Shown: positions 25,856 to 34,958, numbered from the stretch's first letter. The stretch is 64,000 nt of DNA from Streptomyces sp. NBC_00683 (GCF_036226745.1 NZ_CP109013.1:8432001-8496000); one strand, 5' to 3'. Notes: generated from the sequence alone by a model not told the origin. Numbers and translations are program-made.

Positions 25856-27895
25856 TCACCGGTCGCGGCGGTGGCTGACGTCGGCGGCGTAGGTGGCCCA
25901 GTCCCCGGCTGACGCTTGCTGCCACTGGACGGCGACTTTGATGTGGGCGCCGAGCATGCGGGCAAGGATCGCTGCGGGGACTTCGGTGGACAGGGCGAAC
26001 AGCGCGGTGGATCGGTCCTGTTTGGGCCGGACTCCGATGCGGTGAAGGCGCTTGCCGATCTGGCTGTCGGTGAGAGGGCGCCCCGGGTGGCCACCCGGAA
26101 ACAACCAGGAGACGTCTTCAGGAATGCCGATCTTGGCCTTGCCGCGGCGGGTCGCGACGAGATCGCGGACCAGGCTGGCCAGCGGTGCTGGGAGAACGAC
26201 CGGCGAGGTGCCGAACGTGATCGCGACAGTGGCGCCGTCCATGGTGATGTCGTCAACAGTGAGTTGACTGATGGTGGCGATCTTCTGCGCATAGAGGATC
26301 AGCAGCAATCCCGCGACGCGGTCCGGGGTCGGCAGTGTGCTGTCGTTAAGGAGGCGCCGGGCGTCAGCCCAGCGCTTCTCGCTGTCGATGGTGCTGAGCG
26401 GGCCTGTCCAGCGGACGGTGCCGTAGGTCAGATCACAGGCATGCCGGTGCTGTACCGACCAGCGGACGAAGTGGCCGGTCCCGTTGCGGTAGCTCACCGT
26501 GGAGTCTGCCATCCAACGTTCCAGGTCCGTCTGGGTTCAGGTCCCCAGGGTGAGCCCTTCGCCGCCGAGCCAGTCGAGGAAGTTGCCCGCCGCGGTGACA
26601 TGGCAGCGCACGTTCAGGTCCTGTAGCCGGGTGGTGTGGTCATCGCCGAGGCGTCGTCGGAGCCGGCGCATGTGGTGCCAGACCGCGTAGCCGTGCAGGA
26701 TCCGGCGCTCGGCGAGGTCAAAGCGGGCCTCGACGGTCACGGTGATCCTTTTCTTCTCCAGGGCGATGAGCCGCTCATCGCGCGGCGGCAGGGCGCTGGT
26801 CGCGACCAGCACACTGCGCAGGTGGGCCAGCACCTTGCCCGCAGGCAGCTCGTCGAGGACCTCGTGGGTGACGGGCCTCTCGTCGCGGCATATGCGCTCC
26901 AGAGGGTCACGGGCTTTCGAGCGGGAGATCCAAGCCATGGCGACGTCGGGGCGCTCGGCACCCGTCAACGCGTCGTGGAAAGCGGCGAGTTCGGGGCGGA
27001 TGGCCCCGTCCGGGCCGCCGAGGAGGTCACGCCGCTCCTGGACGCTCAGCCCCATCCGGCGGTCCATTACGTGATGCAGCACCACCAGCATGTGCAGCGC
27101 GAAGGAGTGCCGGCACATGTGCGGGGTACAGAACGGCGGCTCTGCCACCCGCCCCGCGAGCACCTGCTCGCACCGCTGCGAAGCGGTACGGAACACGTTC
27201 TCCCACGAGGCCGGTCGCAGCGGCAGCCCTTCCTCGGTCAGCCACAGCCACAGCGGCTCAAGCCCCTGCGGCCCTTTGCGATAGAAGCTCATCCGCTCAG
27301 CCACCCCCGCGTCCGTCAGCGGGGTCCGACCCTCATGGCCCTGCGCATCACGCCAGTGCAACACCTTCTGCCGCTGCCCGGTCACGGACCGCACCACCCG
27401 GCACTGCACCAAATCCTCGTAGCGCCCCCGCCGTTGTGCCCGCCCTACCGCCGCCGCGCGGGAGGACTCCACATAGCCCGCGACTGCGGAGACCACCGCG
27501 GCCGCGACATAGAAGGTCCGGGCCCGCTTCGACTTGGTCACCGCCCGCCCCAGCCGTCCCGGACAGAACCGGCCCGCCCCCAGCGCCGGTTGTGGCATCT
27601 CCAAGGTCAGCATCGAGGCTCCCTCCGTCAGCCGCACCCCGGAGGAGAACAGCAGCTCGGCGAAGGCCGTATTGCGTGCCTCCAGCCGCCCCGTCCACCC
27701 CTGCTCCGGGACGCCGTCCACGGTGTGCCTGCGCAGCCCCACCTCCAGCCACAACCGGAAGGCCCGTGGAGTCAGCCAGTGCACATTGCTGCTCCGCGTC
27801 TGCAGGGCCCGCGCCTCCGGAACCCTTACCGGCGTCCCATAGCGGCCCGCCACCTCCCGCATCACCACCGGCGAGCGGTCCACCCCCGCTTTCAA
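25856..27895 (-). pseudogene. Tyrosine recombinase locus split by an in-frame TGA
   Basis: The upstream part (26537-27895) contains NTAFAELLFSSGVRLTEGAS with the first catalytic arginine, TPHMCRHSFALHMLVVLHHV with the HxxR box, then a SAM-like core-binding domain (HGYAVWHHMRRLRRRLGDDH, VRCHVTAAGNFLDWLGGEGL). A TGA at 26537-26539 stops it, and after it the same frame continues without loss as TQTDLERWMADSTVSYRNGT and a recombinase-like catalytic domain (RVAGLLLILYAQKIATISQL, STALFALSTEVPAAILARML). The TGA sits inside the SAM-like domain, where cysteine TGC would fit. A TTG start follows a TAG, so the N-terminus is also cut. The arrangement may be two fused recombinases of a Tn554-like set. Confidence 0.8.
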
Positions 27896-27896
27896 C

Positions 27897-27980
27897 TATC
27901 CGCAGGATCTTCGCGACGCCCAGGTCGCCCTCCTGGAAACCCGTGCCGCCTTCGACGAATACATCCGTGACCTGCCGGCG
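27897..27980 (+). pseudogene. N-terminal fragment of a conserved Streptomyces hypothetical
   Basis: The frame YPQDLRDAQVALLETRAAFD followed by EYIRDLP matches the opening of a common small Streptomyces protein of unknown role; the rest is missing. It abuts the cut N-terminus of the recombinase, marking a recombination junction at about 27896. Confidence 0.4.
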
Positions 27981-28016
27981 CCGTCATCATCTACATCGGC
28001 ATCAACCGGGGCAATC

Positions 28017-28613
28017 TCAGCCGAGGAAGTCCTTCCAGAGCGGGACGGATGCCTGCGGATTCCAAGGCGCGTCCTCGTCGAACTCGCCGAACTCGCGGTC
28101 GATGTAGTCGGCCAGATCGTGGCCGTAGCAGATGATGTCGGTTCCCCACACCGACAGGACCGGATGTCCCGGAGTGTCGCGACCTGCGGGTATGAAGCGG
28201 TGCGCGTAGACGGGAACGAGTCGTGGCGCTCGTGCAAGTACCGCTCGGGCCAGCCCCAGAGCCTCTTCCTTGGAGGCGGGACGCGCTCCCAGGGCCGAAT
28301 GCCAGCTGCCATGAGCGACGTCGCCCAGCACTTCTCGTACCGGCCACTGCAGCCGATGGCGCAGGTCGTCTTCATCACCGTGACGCCAGTCGGGCCAAGG
28401 CTGCTGCCACGTCGCGCCTTCCTCAGGAGGCGAAGCGACCGGCAGCCCTGTCGCTAGAAAAGCACGATGCTCCGGGGAGAACTCGAGCTCATAGGTCGCC
28501 TCGATCCGGCTGAACTCTTCCTCCGTGATCCCTGGAGCTATCTCACAGCAGTCCGCCTCCGCCAACCGCCGCGCGGCCTCTGCACCCAACCAAGCGCCAT
28601 CAAAGTCGATCAC
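28017..28613 (-). CDS. SMI1/KNR4 family protein
   Basis: A protein of 198 residues beginning at the ATG at 28613 (MIDFDGAWLGAEAARRLAEA). It has the SMI1/KNR4 pattern GITEEEFSRIEATYELEFSP, the PEHRAFLATGLPVA region, and later VPVYAHRFIPAGRDTPGHPV, SVWGTDIICYGHDLADYIDR and EFG. In bacteria this superfamily (SUKH) is a main class of immunity proteins against nuclease toxins and is often found as orphans. No toxin is adjacent, so its role is inferred. A second family member sits at 51657. Confidence 0.9.
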   Translation of the reverse strand: MIDFDGAWLGAEAARRLAEADCCEIAPGITEEEFSRIEATYELEFSPEHRAFLATGLPVASPPEEGATWQQPWPDWRHGDEDDLRHRLQWPVREVLGDVAHGSWHSALGARPASKEEALGLARAVLARAPRLVPVYAHRFIPAGRDTPGHPVLSVWGTDIICYGHDLADYIDREFGEFDEDAPWNPQASVPLWKDFLG

Positions 28614-28700
28614 TCAGGCACCGTACACACGCTGCGTGCACGGCATCACATCTTTTCGATCCCTGACTCGGGCTTCCAGGTCATTGCGGGACAGCCCTTA

Positions 28701-28811
28701 CGAGCTCGTGCACGGTTAGCGGTGGGACGTCGAAGGGGTCACGTTCCCCACCACGCAGCCATGATCGCCGATCCGAGCTCGACGTCTCACTGCTAACCGT
28801 GCACGAGCTCG
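28701..28811. repeat. MITE derived from an IS5-type element
   Basis: A 111-bp element with 33-bp near-perfect terminal inverted repeats (28701-28733 and 28779-28811, two mismatches). Its right 70 bases are the reverse complement of the first 70 bases of the IS at 43831, including the GGATCGGCGATCATGGCTGC stretch, so it keeps both ends of that IS with the transposase deleted. A clear target duplication was not found. Confidence 0.85.
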
Positions 28812-28979
28812 GTAGCCTCGGGCTTTCATAACGGTTGTTCGATCAGCCTCTTGGCCAGTTGCTTCCACTGCCTGTGATCTGGGCTGTTGCATCTCGGCCC
28901 GGTCGTCATCTTGGCCACGGTGCTTTCACCTGTTGGGTGACGCATCCATCCGGCGTGTCACAGCTGGCAGGCTGTGTTC

Positions 28980-29372
28980 ATGGATATGGAGGCGCTCAGC
29001 GCAGATGACTACGAGTCGGTGCACCGGGCAAGCCGAGGTTTGGCGGCGCGGTACGGGATGGTGACGCTCAACGCCATGATGGAGGCGTGGGAGGCGTTGG
29101 TGGAGGATACCGAAGAGGGGTTCGACGCCGAACTCATCTGGGAGTACGCGGACAGGCTTCGCTGCCGTCGCTGGCTCGCGGAGGCATGGCCCGTGTTCAC
29201 CGACAGGATTCGGGCCGCGCGGCAAGCGAAGCTCGACGCCCTGGATGCCCGCTTCCAATTGGCTACCGTGCCCCTGAACGGCCAGGCAGACGACGCGCGA
29301 TGGCACTCCCGGCGACCGCGGCTGATCGAGGGTGACACTTTGCTGGAACTGCCTGGATCCTGGGTCCTGTGA
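28980..29372 (+). CDS. Hypothetical protein (about 130 residues)
   Basis: It begins MDMEALSADDYESVHRASRG at the ATG at 28980; GTG 28974 and ATG 28986 are alternatives. It is acidic and helical with several tryptophans (MMEAWEALVEDTEEGFD, ELIWEYADRLRCRRWLAEAW) and ends WHSRRPRLIEGDTLLELPG. The tryptophan/glutamate-rich helical layout is common in small immunity-like proteins, but I do not recognise the family. It lies between the MITE and the IS1380 copy and appears intact. Confidence 0.6.
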   Translation: MDMEALSADDYESVHRASRGLAARYGMVTLNAMMEAWEALVEDTEEGFDAELIWEYADRLRCRRWLAEAWPVFTDRIRAARQAKLDALDARFQLATVPLNGQADDARWHSRRPRLIEGDTLLELPGSWVL

Positions 29373-29483
29373 CACGTCTGAGCTGATGTTCAGCGCTGGT
29401 CAGACTTCCGGAGAACGCCTCTGAACTGGGAAAATGGGGGCTTTTCTAGGGTCCTGCCCACCCCAAAGAGAGGCGCTCTCCAA

Positions 29484-30849
29484 GTGAGCAAGCGTAGCGG
29501 GACGTACCCGCGTGTCCGTATCGAGAGCGGCGGTCACGGGGTGGTCTCCCAGGCCGGTGCGGTGCTGTTGGTCGCGACCGCCCGCAAGAGTGGACTCGAT
29601 ACCGCGATATCGGCGGCGCTCGCGCCCTGGCGACGCCCTCGGGCGGTGCAAGATCCTGCTGGATATGGCGCTCGCAGTCGCGCTGGGCGGGGACTGTCTG
29701 GCCGATGTCGGCATGCTGCGGGCTGAGCCTGCCGTGTTCGGGCCGGTGGCCTCCGACCCGACCGTCTCCCGTCTGGTCGACACCCTCGCCGCTGCCGGGA
29801 CGAAGGCCCTGGACGCGATCCGTACCGCTCGGGCCGATGTCCGCGAGTATGTATGGCAGCTGGCCCGGAACCAGGCGCCGGACAAGGACGGCCAAGTGAT
29901 CGTGGACCTGGACGGCGTGCTGGTACTTGCGCACTCCGAAAAGCAGGACGCGGCCGCAACCTGGAAGAGGACCTACGGGCACCATCCGCTGATGGGCTTC
30001 GTCGATCACGGAAGCGGCGGCACCGGGGTGCCGGTGGCCGCCCTGCTGCGACCGGGGAACGCGGGCTCCAACACCGCCGCCAACCACATCACCGCTACCC
30101 GGCTCGCCCTGGCCCAACTTCCCAAGCGGTATCGGCGCGGCCGGTCCACACTGATCCGCACCGACTCCGCAGGCAGAACCCACGAGTTCGTGGCCTGGCT
30201 CGCCCAGCGCGGCAGGTGGTTGTCGTACTCGGTCGGGATGACCACCACCGAGCAGATTCACCAGGCTGTTCTGAAGGTCCCCGCCTCCGCCTGGACGCCC
30301 GCCGTCGAACCGGGCGGCGAGATCCGTGACGGCGCCTGGACCGCCGAGCTCGACGGCGACGTCCTCAAGGGCTGGCCGAAGGGGATGCGGCTGATCGTCC
30401 GCAAGGAACGACCACATCCCGGCGCCCAGTTGCGCTTCGTCGACGCAGACGGGCTGCGGCTCACCGCCTTCGCCACCAACACGGCAGACGGGAAGATCAT
30501 CAACTTCGAGCTGCGGCACCGTCAGCGCGCGAGGGCCGAGGACCGCATCCGGGCCGCACGCGCCACCGGTCTGCGGAACCTGCCCCTGCACGACACCGCG
30601 CAGAACCAGATCTGGCTGGAGATCGTCCAGCTCGCCCTCGACCTGCTGGCCTGGCTGCCCATGCTCGCCCTGACCGGTAAACCTCGCCTCTGGGAGCCCC
30701 GCCGCTTGCGGCTGCGACTGTTCTCCGCCGCCGCCCAGATTGTCACCACCGCCCGCCGCCAGCACCTCCGGTTCGGCTGTCACTGGCCCTGGACCGATGT
30801 GATCACCAATGCGGTCCAGCGACTCACGGCTCTCCAGAACCCCGGCTGA
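29484..30849 (+). pseudogene. IS1380-family transposase, frameshifted
   Basis: It starts MSKRSGTYPRVRIESGGHGV and runs to LAPWRRPRAV, then shifts frame near 29640 and resumes as KILLDMALAVALGGDCLADV. The rest is uninterrupted: VIVDLDGVLVLAHSEKQDAA (catalytic D), HPLMGFVDHGSGGTGVP, LPKRYRRGRSTLIRTDSAGR and DVITNAVQRLTALQ at the end. Comparison with the family pattern (PRAVHDPGKIL) suggests a deletion of about ten bases at the junction. Length (about 455 codons) and motif order are those of IS1380. Confidence 0.85.
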
Positions 30850-31013
30850 CCAGCAGCGCCACCCGCCCGAACAAGCCTGATCACCCCGCCGGAAATCGTG
30901 GAAGCCGGCGCCTACCCGACGCGACAGCCGGGCCCTCACCGCACCCGCAAACAGCCACGACAGCGAAACGGTCCGCCGGATCTTCCGACGGACCGTCACG
31001 AAAGATCGAGGCT

Positions 31014-31042
31014 AGTGCTGTGACCGCGAAGGCTCACCGGGT
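31014..31042. repeat. Dispersed 29-bp repeat, copy 1
   Basis: Begins AGTGCTGTGACCGCGAAGG and ends CACCGGGT. It lies about 165 bases after the IS1380 gene. Four more copies were found at 31799-31828, 41795-41823, 42446-42468 and 53383-53411. Confidence 0.7.
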
Positions 31043-31130
31043 CCCGGCGGTCAGCGTGAGCACCGAGTTGGGCTGGTCTGGCCAGCCGTGTAGAAGGACT
31101 TTCGTGCACTGGCTCTGCGACGATTGCTGA

Positions 31131-31520
31131 GTGAGCAAGCAAGAGTGGGAAGAATTGACCAAGTCCGAAGAAGCTTTCATGGTCAATTCCTATGAGATCG
31201 ACATCCTGCCTGGTGTCTGGGGCGATCTCGACGAAGCCGACCAGTCTCGACCTTGCAACGAGCTAGCGGGAATCTTGCTCGCCCTCATCGATCGTGGGTG
31301 GATCGAGGTCCGCCGACTCGCGCCGTGGACCTCACCCGCCGGCGAGAACGGCTTCCAGCCCGGCGAACTGGTGCCTCGTGATCAGCTTCCGGCGATTCTC
31401 GACGACGCGGCCAGCTGGGAGTATCCCGAGGACGGGAACTGGATTGGCGCGTTGACCCTGGTCGAGACCGAAGCGGGAAAGAAGATCACTCGTCTTTCTC
31501 CTGAGGAGATGGCCGAGTAG
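31131..31520 (+). CDS. Hypothetical protein, paralogue of the gene at 10821
   Basis: A protein of 129 residues from a GTG at 31131 (SKQEWEELTKSEEAFMVNSY). It shares with the 119-residue product at 10821 the order: N-terminal acidic helix, L-I-[DE]-R-[GW]-x-[IL] strand, PRDQLPAILDDAASWE helix and the terminal ALTLVETEAGKK strand. The family is unknown; the small acidic form and isolated position suit an orphan immunity-like gene. It is flanked by repeat copy 1 on the left and an IS630 relic on the right. Confidence 0.7.
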   Translation: MSKQEWEELTKSEEAFMVNSYEIDILPGVWGDLDEADQSRPCNELAGILLALIDRGWIEVRRLAPWTSPAGENGFQPGELVPRDQLPAILDDAASWEYPEDGNWIGALTLVETEAGKKITRLSPEEMAE

Positions 31521-31538
31521 GCCGTGGTGCTGGAAGCC

Positions 31539-31745
31539 TCAGGCCGCGACCAACGGTCGGCCGCACCAGTGGAGGCCCTTCTCGCTGCGGATGCGGGCTC
31601 GTTCGCGGTGTTGGGCGGCCAAGAGGTCGGGGTGCGGGGCGTTGCCATTGCGCCAGGGCAGAAGGAGGTGCAGAGCGCGGGTCCGAACGGTGTGGTTGGG
31701 GTGGTTCGAGTTGGCCAGGTTGAACTGCCGTAGCGGCCCGAAGTG
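31539..31745 (-). pseudogene. IS630-family transposase C-terminal fragment
   Basis: The minus frame reads EAHFGPLRQFNLANSNHPNH, TVRTRALHLLLPWRNGNAPH and PDLLAAQHRERARIRSEKG, matching the C-terminal tail of an IS630-type transposase. The DDE core is missing. Confidence 0.65.
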
Positions 31746-31798
31746 CGCCTCGATCGGGATTGAACCGTTCCGACTTCTCTGCCGCTCCGTTGCGAGCT

Positions 31799-31828
31799 AG
31801 TGCTGTGGCTGCATAGGTTCGCCGGGTT
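31799..31828. repeat. Dispersed 29-bp repeat, copy 2
   Basis: AGTGCTGTGGCTGCATAGG followed by TTCGCCGGGTT; four or five changes from copy 1. It marks the start of the gene fragment that follows. Confidence 0.6.
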
Positions 31829-32094
31829 GCCTGACCGGGCAATGGGGCAACATCTACTGGAACAGCGCCTGGCAGAAACTCCGCTCACCCCAGTTCCGCA
31901 CCGGCCTTTACCTCGCCCAGTGGATCCACGTCTACGCCCAAGTCAGAGACCGGCTGCCCCACCGGCGCCAGTACGCCGTCCCTGGCTTCGTGCGTCACCA
32001 CGCCGGAAACCTCACCGATCGGAACGTCCGCTTCTGGCGCTTGCGGGGTGTGTGGTTGCAACCACACACCCCGCAACGCCGTCTGGGCCTGTAG
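31821..32094 (+). pseudogene. C-terminal fragment of an unknown protein
   Basis: A frame with no start is coding in character: TGQWGNIYWNSAWQKLRSPQ, FRTGLYLAQWIHVYAQVRDR, YAVPGFVRHHAGNLTDRNVR, ending at TAG 32092-32094. The upstream end coincides with repeat copy 2, so the N-terminal part was removed at that junction. The 36-bp palindrome lies in its last codons. I do not recognise the family. Confidence 0.4.
32041..32076. repeat. 36-bp perfect palindrome
   Basis: The left arm TTGCGGGGTGTGTGGTTG is followed directly by its exact reverse complement CAACCACACACCCCGCAA, with no spacer. It sits 42 bases upstream of the ABC ATPase start. It could act as an operator for a dimeric regulator, as a terminator for the fragment upstream or as a cruciform-type site. 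Confidence 0.85.
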
Positions 32095-32117
32095 TCATCA
32101 CTCACCTGGGGTTTTGC

Positions 32118-32861
32118 GTGCCACTGCACTACACGGACTGTTCCTTTGCCTACCGGGCCGGCACTCCTGTGCTCGACAGCCTGACGATGGACTTCCCGCA
32201 AGGGTGCACTGTCCTGCTCGGTCCGAACGGGGCGGGGAAGTCGACACTGCTTTCGCTGGGGGCGTCCTCCCTGACCCCCGTGTCGGGGCGCGTCACGCTG
32301 GGGCGCCTGGACAGCGTCCGGCGGCGGGACCGTCGGGCTTTCCGGCAGAAGGTGGGCTGGCTGCCGCAGGAGGTGAAGGCCATCCCGGCCCTGACGGTGC
32401 GGGAGCAGGCCGCGTACGTGGGCTGGTTGAAAGGCCTGTCCAAGCGGGAAGCATGGGACCGTTCGGCCACCGCGCTGGAAAGGGTCCGCCTTACGGAACT
32501 GGGCCAGCGCAAGAGCCATGAGCTGTCCGGAGGGCAACTCCGCCGCCTGGGTATCGCGCAGACGCTGGTGCACCAGGCCGAGATCGTCCTCTTGGACGAG
32601 CCCACCGCAGGACTCGACCCTGTCCAGCGCGGTGTCTTCCGGGACCTGCTGGCCGAACTGAGCAGCTCGGTGCACTTCATCGTCTCCACGCACCAGACCG
32701 AAGACCTCGCCGACATCTACGAGACCGTCATCGTCTTCGACCGGGGCCGGCCAGTGTTCCGAGGGCCGGTAAGTGACTTCTTCTCCACCGCCCCCGCCGG
32801 TACCCCGTACGAGCGGCGTGCGGAGAGCGCGTATCGCGGCCTGGTCCGAGGGGAGGCCTGA
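32118..32861 (+). CDS. ABC transporter ATP-binding protein
   Basis: A protein of 247 residues from a GTG at 32118. Walker A LLGPNGAGKSTLL lies near residue 40, the Q-loop is in VGWLPQEVKA, the signature SHELSGGQLRRLGIAQTL, Walker B IVLLDEPTAGLD and the switch histidine is in HFIVSTHQTEDL. All NBD elements are intact. The tail after residue 200 (FRGPVSDFFSTAPAGTPYER) is as in NBDs of the drug/bacteriocin exporter class. It is immediately followed by two genes for membrane proteins, the second overlapping the first by four bases, so the three form an exporter-like operon. Confidence 0.93.
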   Translation: MPLHYTDCSFAYRAGTPVLDSLTMDFPQGCTVLLGPNGAGKSTLLSLGASSLTPVSGRVTLGRLDSVRRRDRRAFRQKVGWLPQEVKAIPALTVREQAAYVGWLKGLSKREAWDRSATALERVRLTELGQRKSHELSGGQLRRLGIAQTLVHQAEIVLLDEPTAGLDPVQRGVFRDLLAELSSSVHFIVSTHQTEDLADIYETVIVFDRGRPVFRGPVSDFFSTAPAGTPYERRAESAYRGLVRGEA

Positions 32862-32864
32862 ACC

Positions 32865-34112
32865 GTGCGTATCTCGACACTTCTGCGCTCGGGCCCCGCA
32901 GCGTGGGCCGCCCTGGTCCTGGTTCCCGTACTGGTGTGGTTCAGCGCCCAGAACACCGAGTCCACCATCGCCTACTGGCCTTCCATCAGCTCCCAGACCA
33001 CCATCGTCGTCGGCTTCATCAGCGCCGCGTGCGGGGCGGGAGCGGCCTGGGAAGCAGCCCGGCTCAAACAGGGCGGGATCACGGTACTGGCCCCGGCCCG
33101 CGGGTTGCTCAGCGTGGCGGTCCTGCATCTCGGCCCCGTCGCCGTACTCGGCCTGATCGCGATGATCGCCCCCTTCGCCGTCATCGTGACATCGGTGGCC
33201 TCCACCCCCGGTTTCCCGAACCCGGCGATCCTCGCCGTCTCCTACAGCGTGGTCCTGGCACACATCGCTCTGGGCTGGTTCGTCGGCGCCCGCATGCCGA
33301 AACTCCTCGGCGCCGCCACCATGCTGATCTTCGGATACCTCTGGGGATTCTGGCCGGCTGCTCTGGGGGGTCTGCCCTGGCTGCGCCACCTCAACGGACA
33401 AGGCGTCACAGAGTGCTGCGGGCTGGACCAGGAACCCTCCATCCGCAGCCTGGCAGCTACCGTCACCTTCTCCCTCGCGATCGTGACGGCTGTCGTCCTC
33501 AGCTCAGCGCTCCGCCACCGCCTCTGGCGCCCCGTGCTGTCACTGACCGGGTTCACCGTGGCCACCGCCGTGGCGCTCACCCTGGCCGTTCCCCTCGACT
33601 TCCAGGGCACCCAGGCCCGCGACACCGCACTGCGCACCTGCTCAGGGCAGAACCCGCAGATCTGCCTGTGGCCCGAGCAGAACGCCCGACGAGCAGACAT
33701 CAGCCACTGGGCCGAGACGACCACCGCCCAGCTGGCAGCCGTCGGCGTCACCCCGGCCCGGCAGGTGGAGTTCGGAGACCCCCAGCCCGACAAGACCAAC
33801 GTCGCCTCGAACATCGCCACCAGCCCACTGCCGAACGAAGCACCCCCGTGCGCCCTGCGCCAAGGCGCCGCCTATCCCGGCGACGAAGCCATGGTCGCCA
33901 TATACGCCTGGCTCTCCCTCACCGGCGGCGTCCCCAAGAGCGACCTTGCCCAGCGCTGGCCCCACGAAGCCATCACTCTCGCCGAGCAGATCCGCGCGCT
34001 GCCCACCCAGGCCCAGCACGCTTGGTACGAACGCAACATGCGCTCTGTCCACGACTGCGCCGTACTGCCCGACCTTGCCCCCGCCTCCTACACCAAGGCA
34101 GCCGCATCGTGA
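32865..34112 (+). CDS. Multi-spanning membrane protein with large extracytoplasmic domain (ABC permease partner)
   Basis: A protein of 415 residues, GTG at 32865, three bases after the ATPase stop. It has about six membrane helices in the first 245 residues (AAWAALVLVPVLVWFSA, TTIVVGFISAACGAGAA, VLHLGPVAVLGLIAMIAPFA, AILAVSYSVVLAHIALGWF, LLGAATMLIFGYLWG, TVTFSLAIVTAVVLSSAL, then VLSLTGFTVATAVALTLAV). A soluble C-terminal region of about 170 residues follows with four cysteines (RTCSGQNPQICL, PPCALRQG, HDCAVLP), likely outside the cell. No named permease family fits clearly; the position says it is the transmembrane partner of the ATPase. Confidence 0.8.
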   Translation: MRISTLLRSGPAAWAALVLVPVLVWFSAQNTESTIAYWPSISSQTTIVVGFISAACGAGAAWEAARLKQGGITVLAPARGLLSVAVLHLGPVAVLGLIAMIAPFAVIVTSVASTPGFPNPAILAVSYSVVLAHIALGWFVGARMPKLLGAATMLIFGYLWGFWPAALGGLPWLRHLNGQGVTECCGLDQEPSIRSLAATVTFSLAIVTAVVLSSALRHRLWRPVLSLTGFTVATAVALTLAVPLDFQGTQARDTALRTCSGQNPQICLWPEQNARRADISHWAETTTAQLAAVGVTPARQVEFGDPQPDKTNVASNIATSPLPNEAPPCALRQGAAYPGDEAMVAIYAWLSLTGGVPKSDLAQRWPHEAITLAEQIRALPTQAQHAWYERNMRSVHDCAVLPDLAPASYTKAAAS

Positions 34113-34717
34113 ACTGGTGGCACCGCGCACACGCCACACCCCTCACCACAGCAGTGCTCATCGTGACCATGCTGCTGGTACCGCTCCTGGGCGGCTCCGC
34201 CCTGCCGATCCCCTCCCTGCTCGGCGGGATGAGTGCAGGAATCCCCGTAGCCCTCGTACTCCCCGCTATCCCCGCGGCCTTCACTCTCTACGCGCTCAAC
34301 CGGGTTCCACGCCTTTACGACACCACCGCGGTCCGTCCCGTAGCCCGATACCAGGCCGGCATGCTGACAGCAGCTGCGCTACTGGCCACCCTCCTCGGCC
34401 TCGGCGCCGCCTACGCGGCGGACTCATCCATGTCCCTCGCCGCGGCACGGAATCTCCTCGGATACCTGGGCACCGGGCTCATCGTCCAATACCTCGCCGG
34501 CCACGTGTACGGTCCGCTGACCGTCGCCCTCGTGCCCGTTGTCTGTGCACTCATCGGCCTCGGTCCCGGAGGACGCCCCTTCCCCTGGACCTGGCCACTG
34601 CACGAACCGAGCTCCCCTATCGCCGCCGCCGCCTCCCTGCTCCTGCTCACCGCAGGGATCGCGGCAACGACACTTCTTGCGCCTCGACGAGCTGCGTCGC
34701 GACCGGCAGCTGTCTGA
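34109..34717 (+). CDS. Membrane protein, third gene of ABC operon
   Basis: A protein of 202 residues. The GTG at 34109 overlaps the stop of the previous gene (GTGA), indicating coupled translation. It is almost entirely hydrophobic: PLTTAVLIVTMLLVPLLGGS, GIPVALVLPAIPAAFTLYAL, AGMLTAAALLATLLGLGAAY, VALVPVVCALIGLGPGG, AAAASLLLLTAGIAATTLL, about five to six helices. It is probably a second transmembrane subunit of the exporter, giving an ATPase plus two dissimilar membrane partners. The following 240 bases to 34958 have no supported gene. Confidence 0.78.
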   Translation: MNWWHRAHATPLTTAVLIVTMLLVPLLGGSALPIPSLLGGMSAGIPVALVLPAIPAAFTLYALNRVPRLYDTTAVRPVARYQAGMLTAAALLATLLGLGAAYAADSSMSLAAARNLLGYLGTGLIVQYLAGHVYGPLTVALVPVVCALIGLGPGGRPFPWTWPLHEPSSPIAAAASLLLLTAGIAATTLLAPRRAASRPAAV

Positions 34718-34958
34718 CCGCCATGCCGTAACAGAGGCGCGTTGAGCCGGCGAGGACGACGCTGATGGGCTCCACGAGGGAAGCCTGAATATTCAGCGGG
34801 TAGAACGTCGTGGAACGCCTGGAGGATCAGGCAGTCTTACTGACTTCCTGGCTTTGTTCACCGGTTTCGGTTCTGGCTCAGCTTCTGTGGTTCAGCCACG
34901 CTGAGTGACCGGATCGGCTCGGGAGTGACCAATCCCGGTGGCGAGAACGAACCGCTGG

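Noticed and set aside
29446..30999. A minus-strand frame of over 500 codons over the IS1380 gene.
   Set aside because: Mirror of the IS1380 transposase coding bias; no family resemblance.
32041..32076. Linear replicon telomere, because of the strong palindrome.
   Set aside because: A single palindrome inside coding-like sequence; Streptomyces telomeres have several clustered palindromes at a sequence end.
31995..33401. A minus-strand frame of about 470 codons over the ABC operon.
   Set aside because: Antisense of the ATPase with intact Walker and signature motifs.
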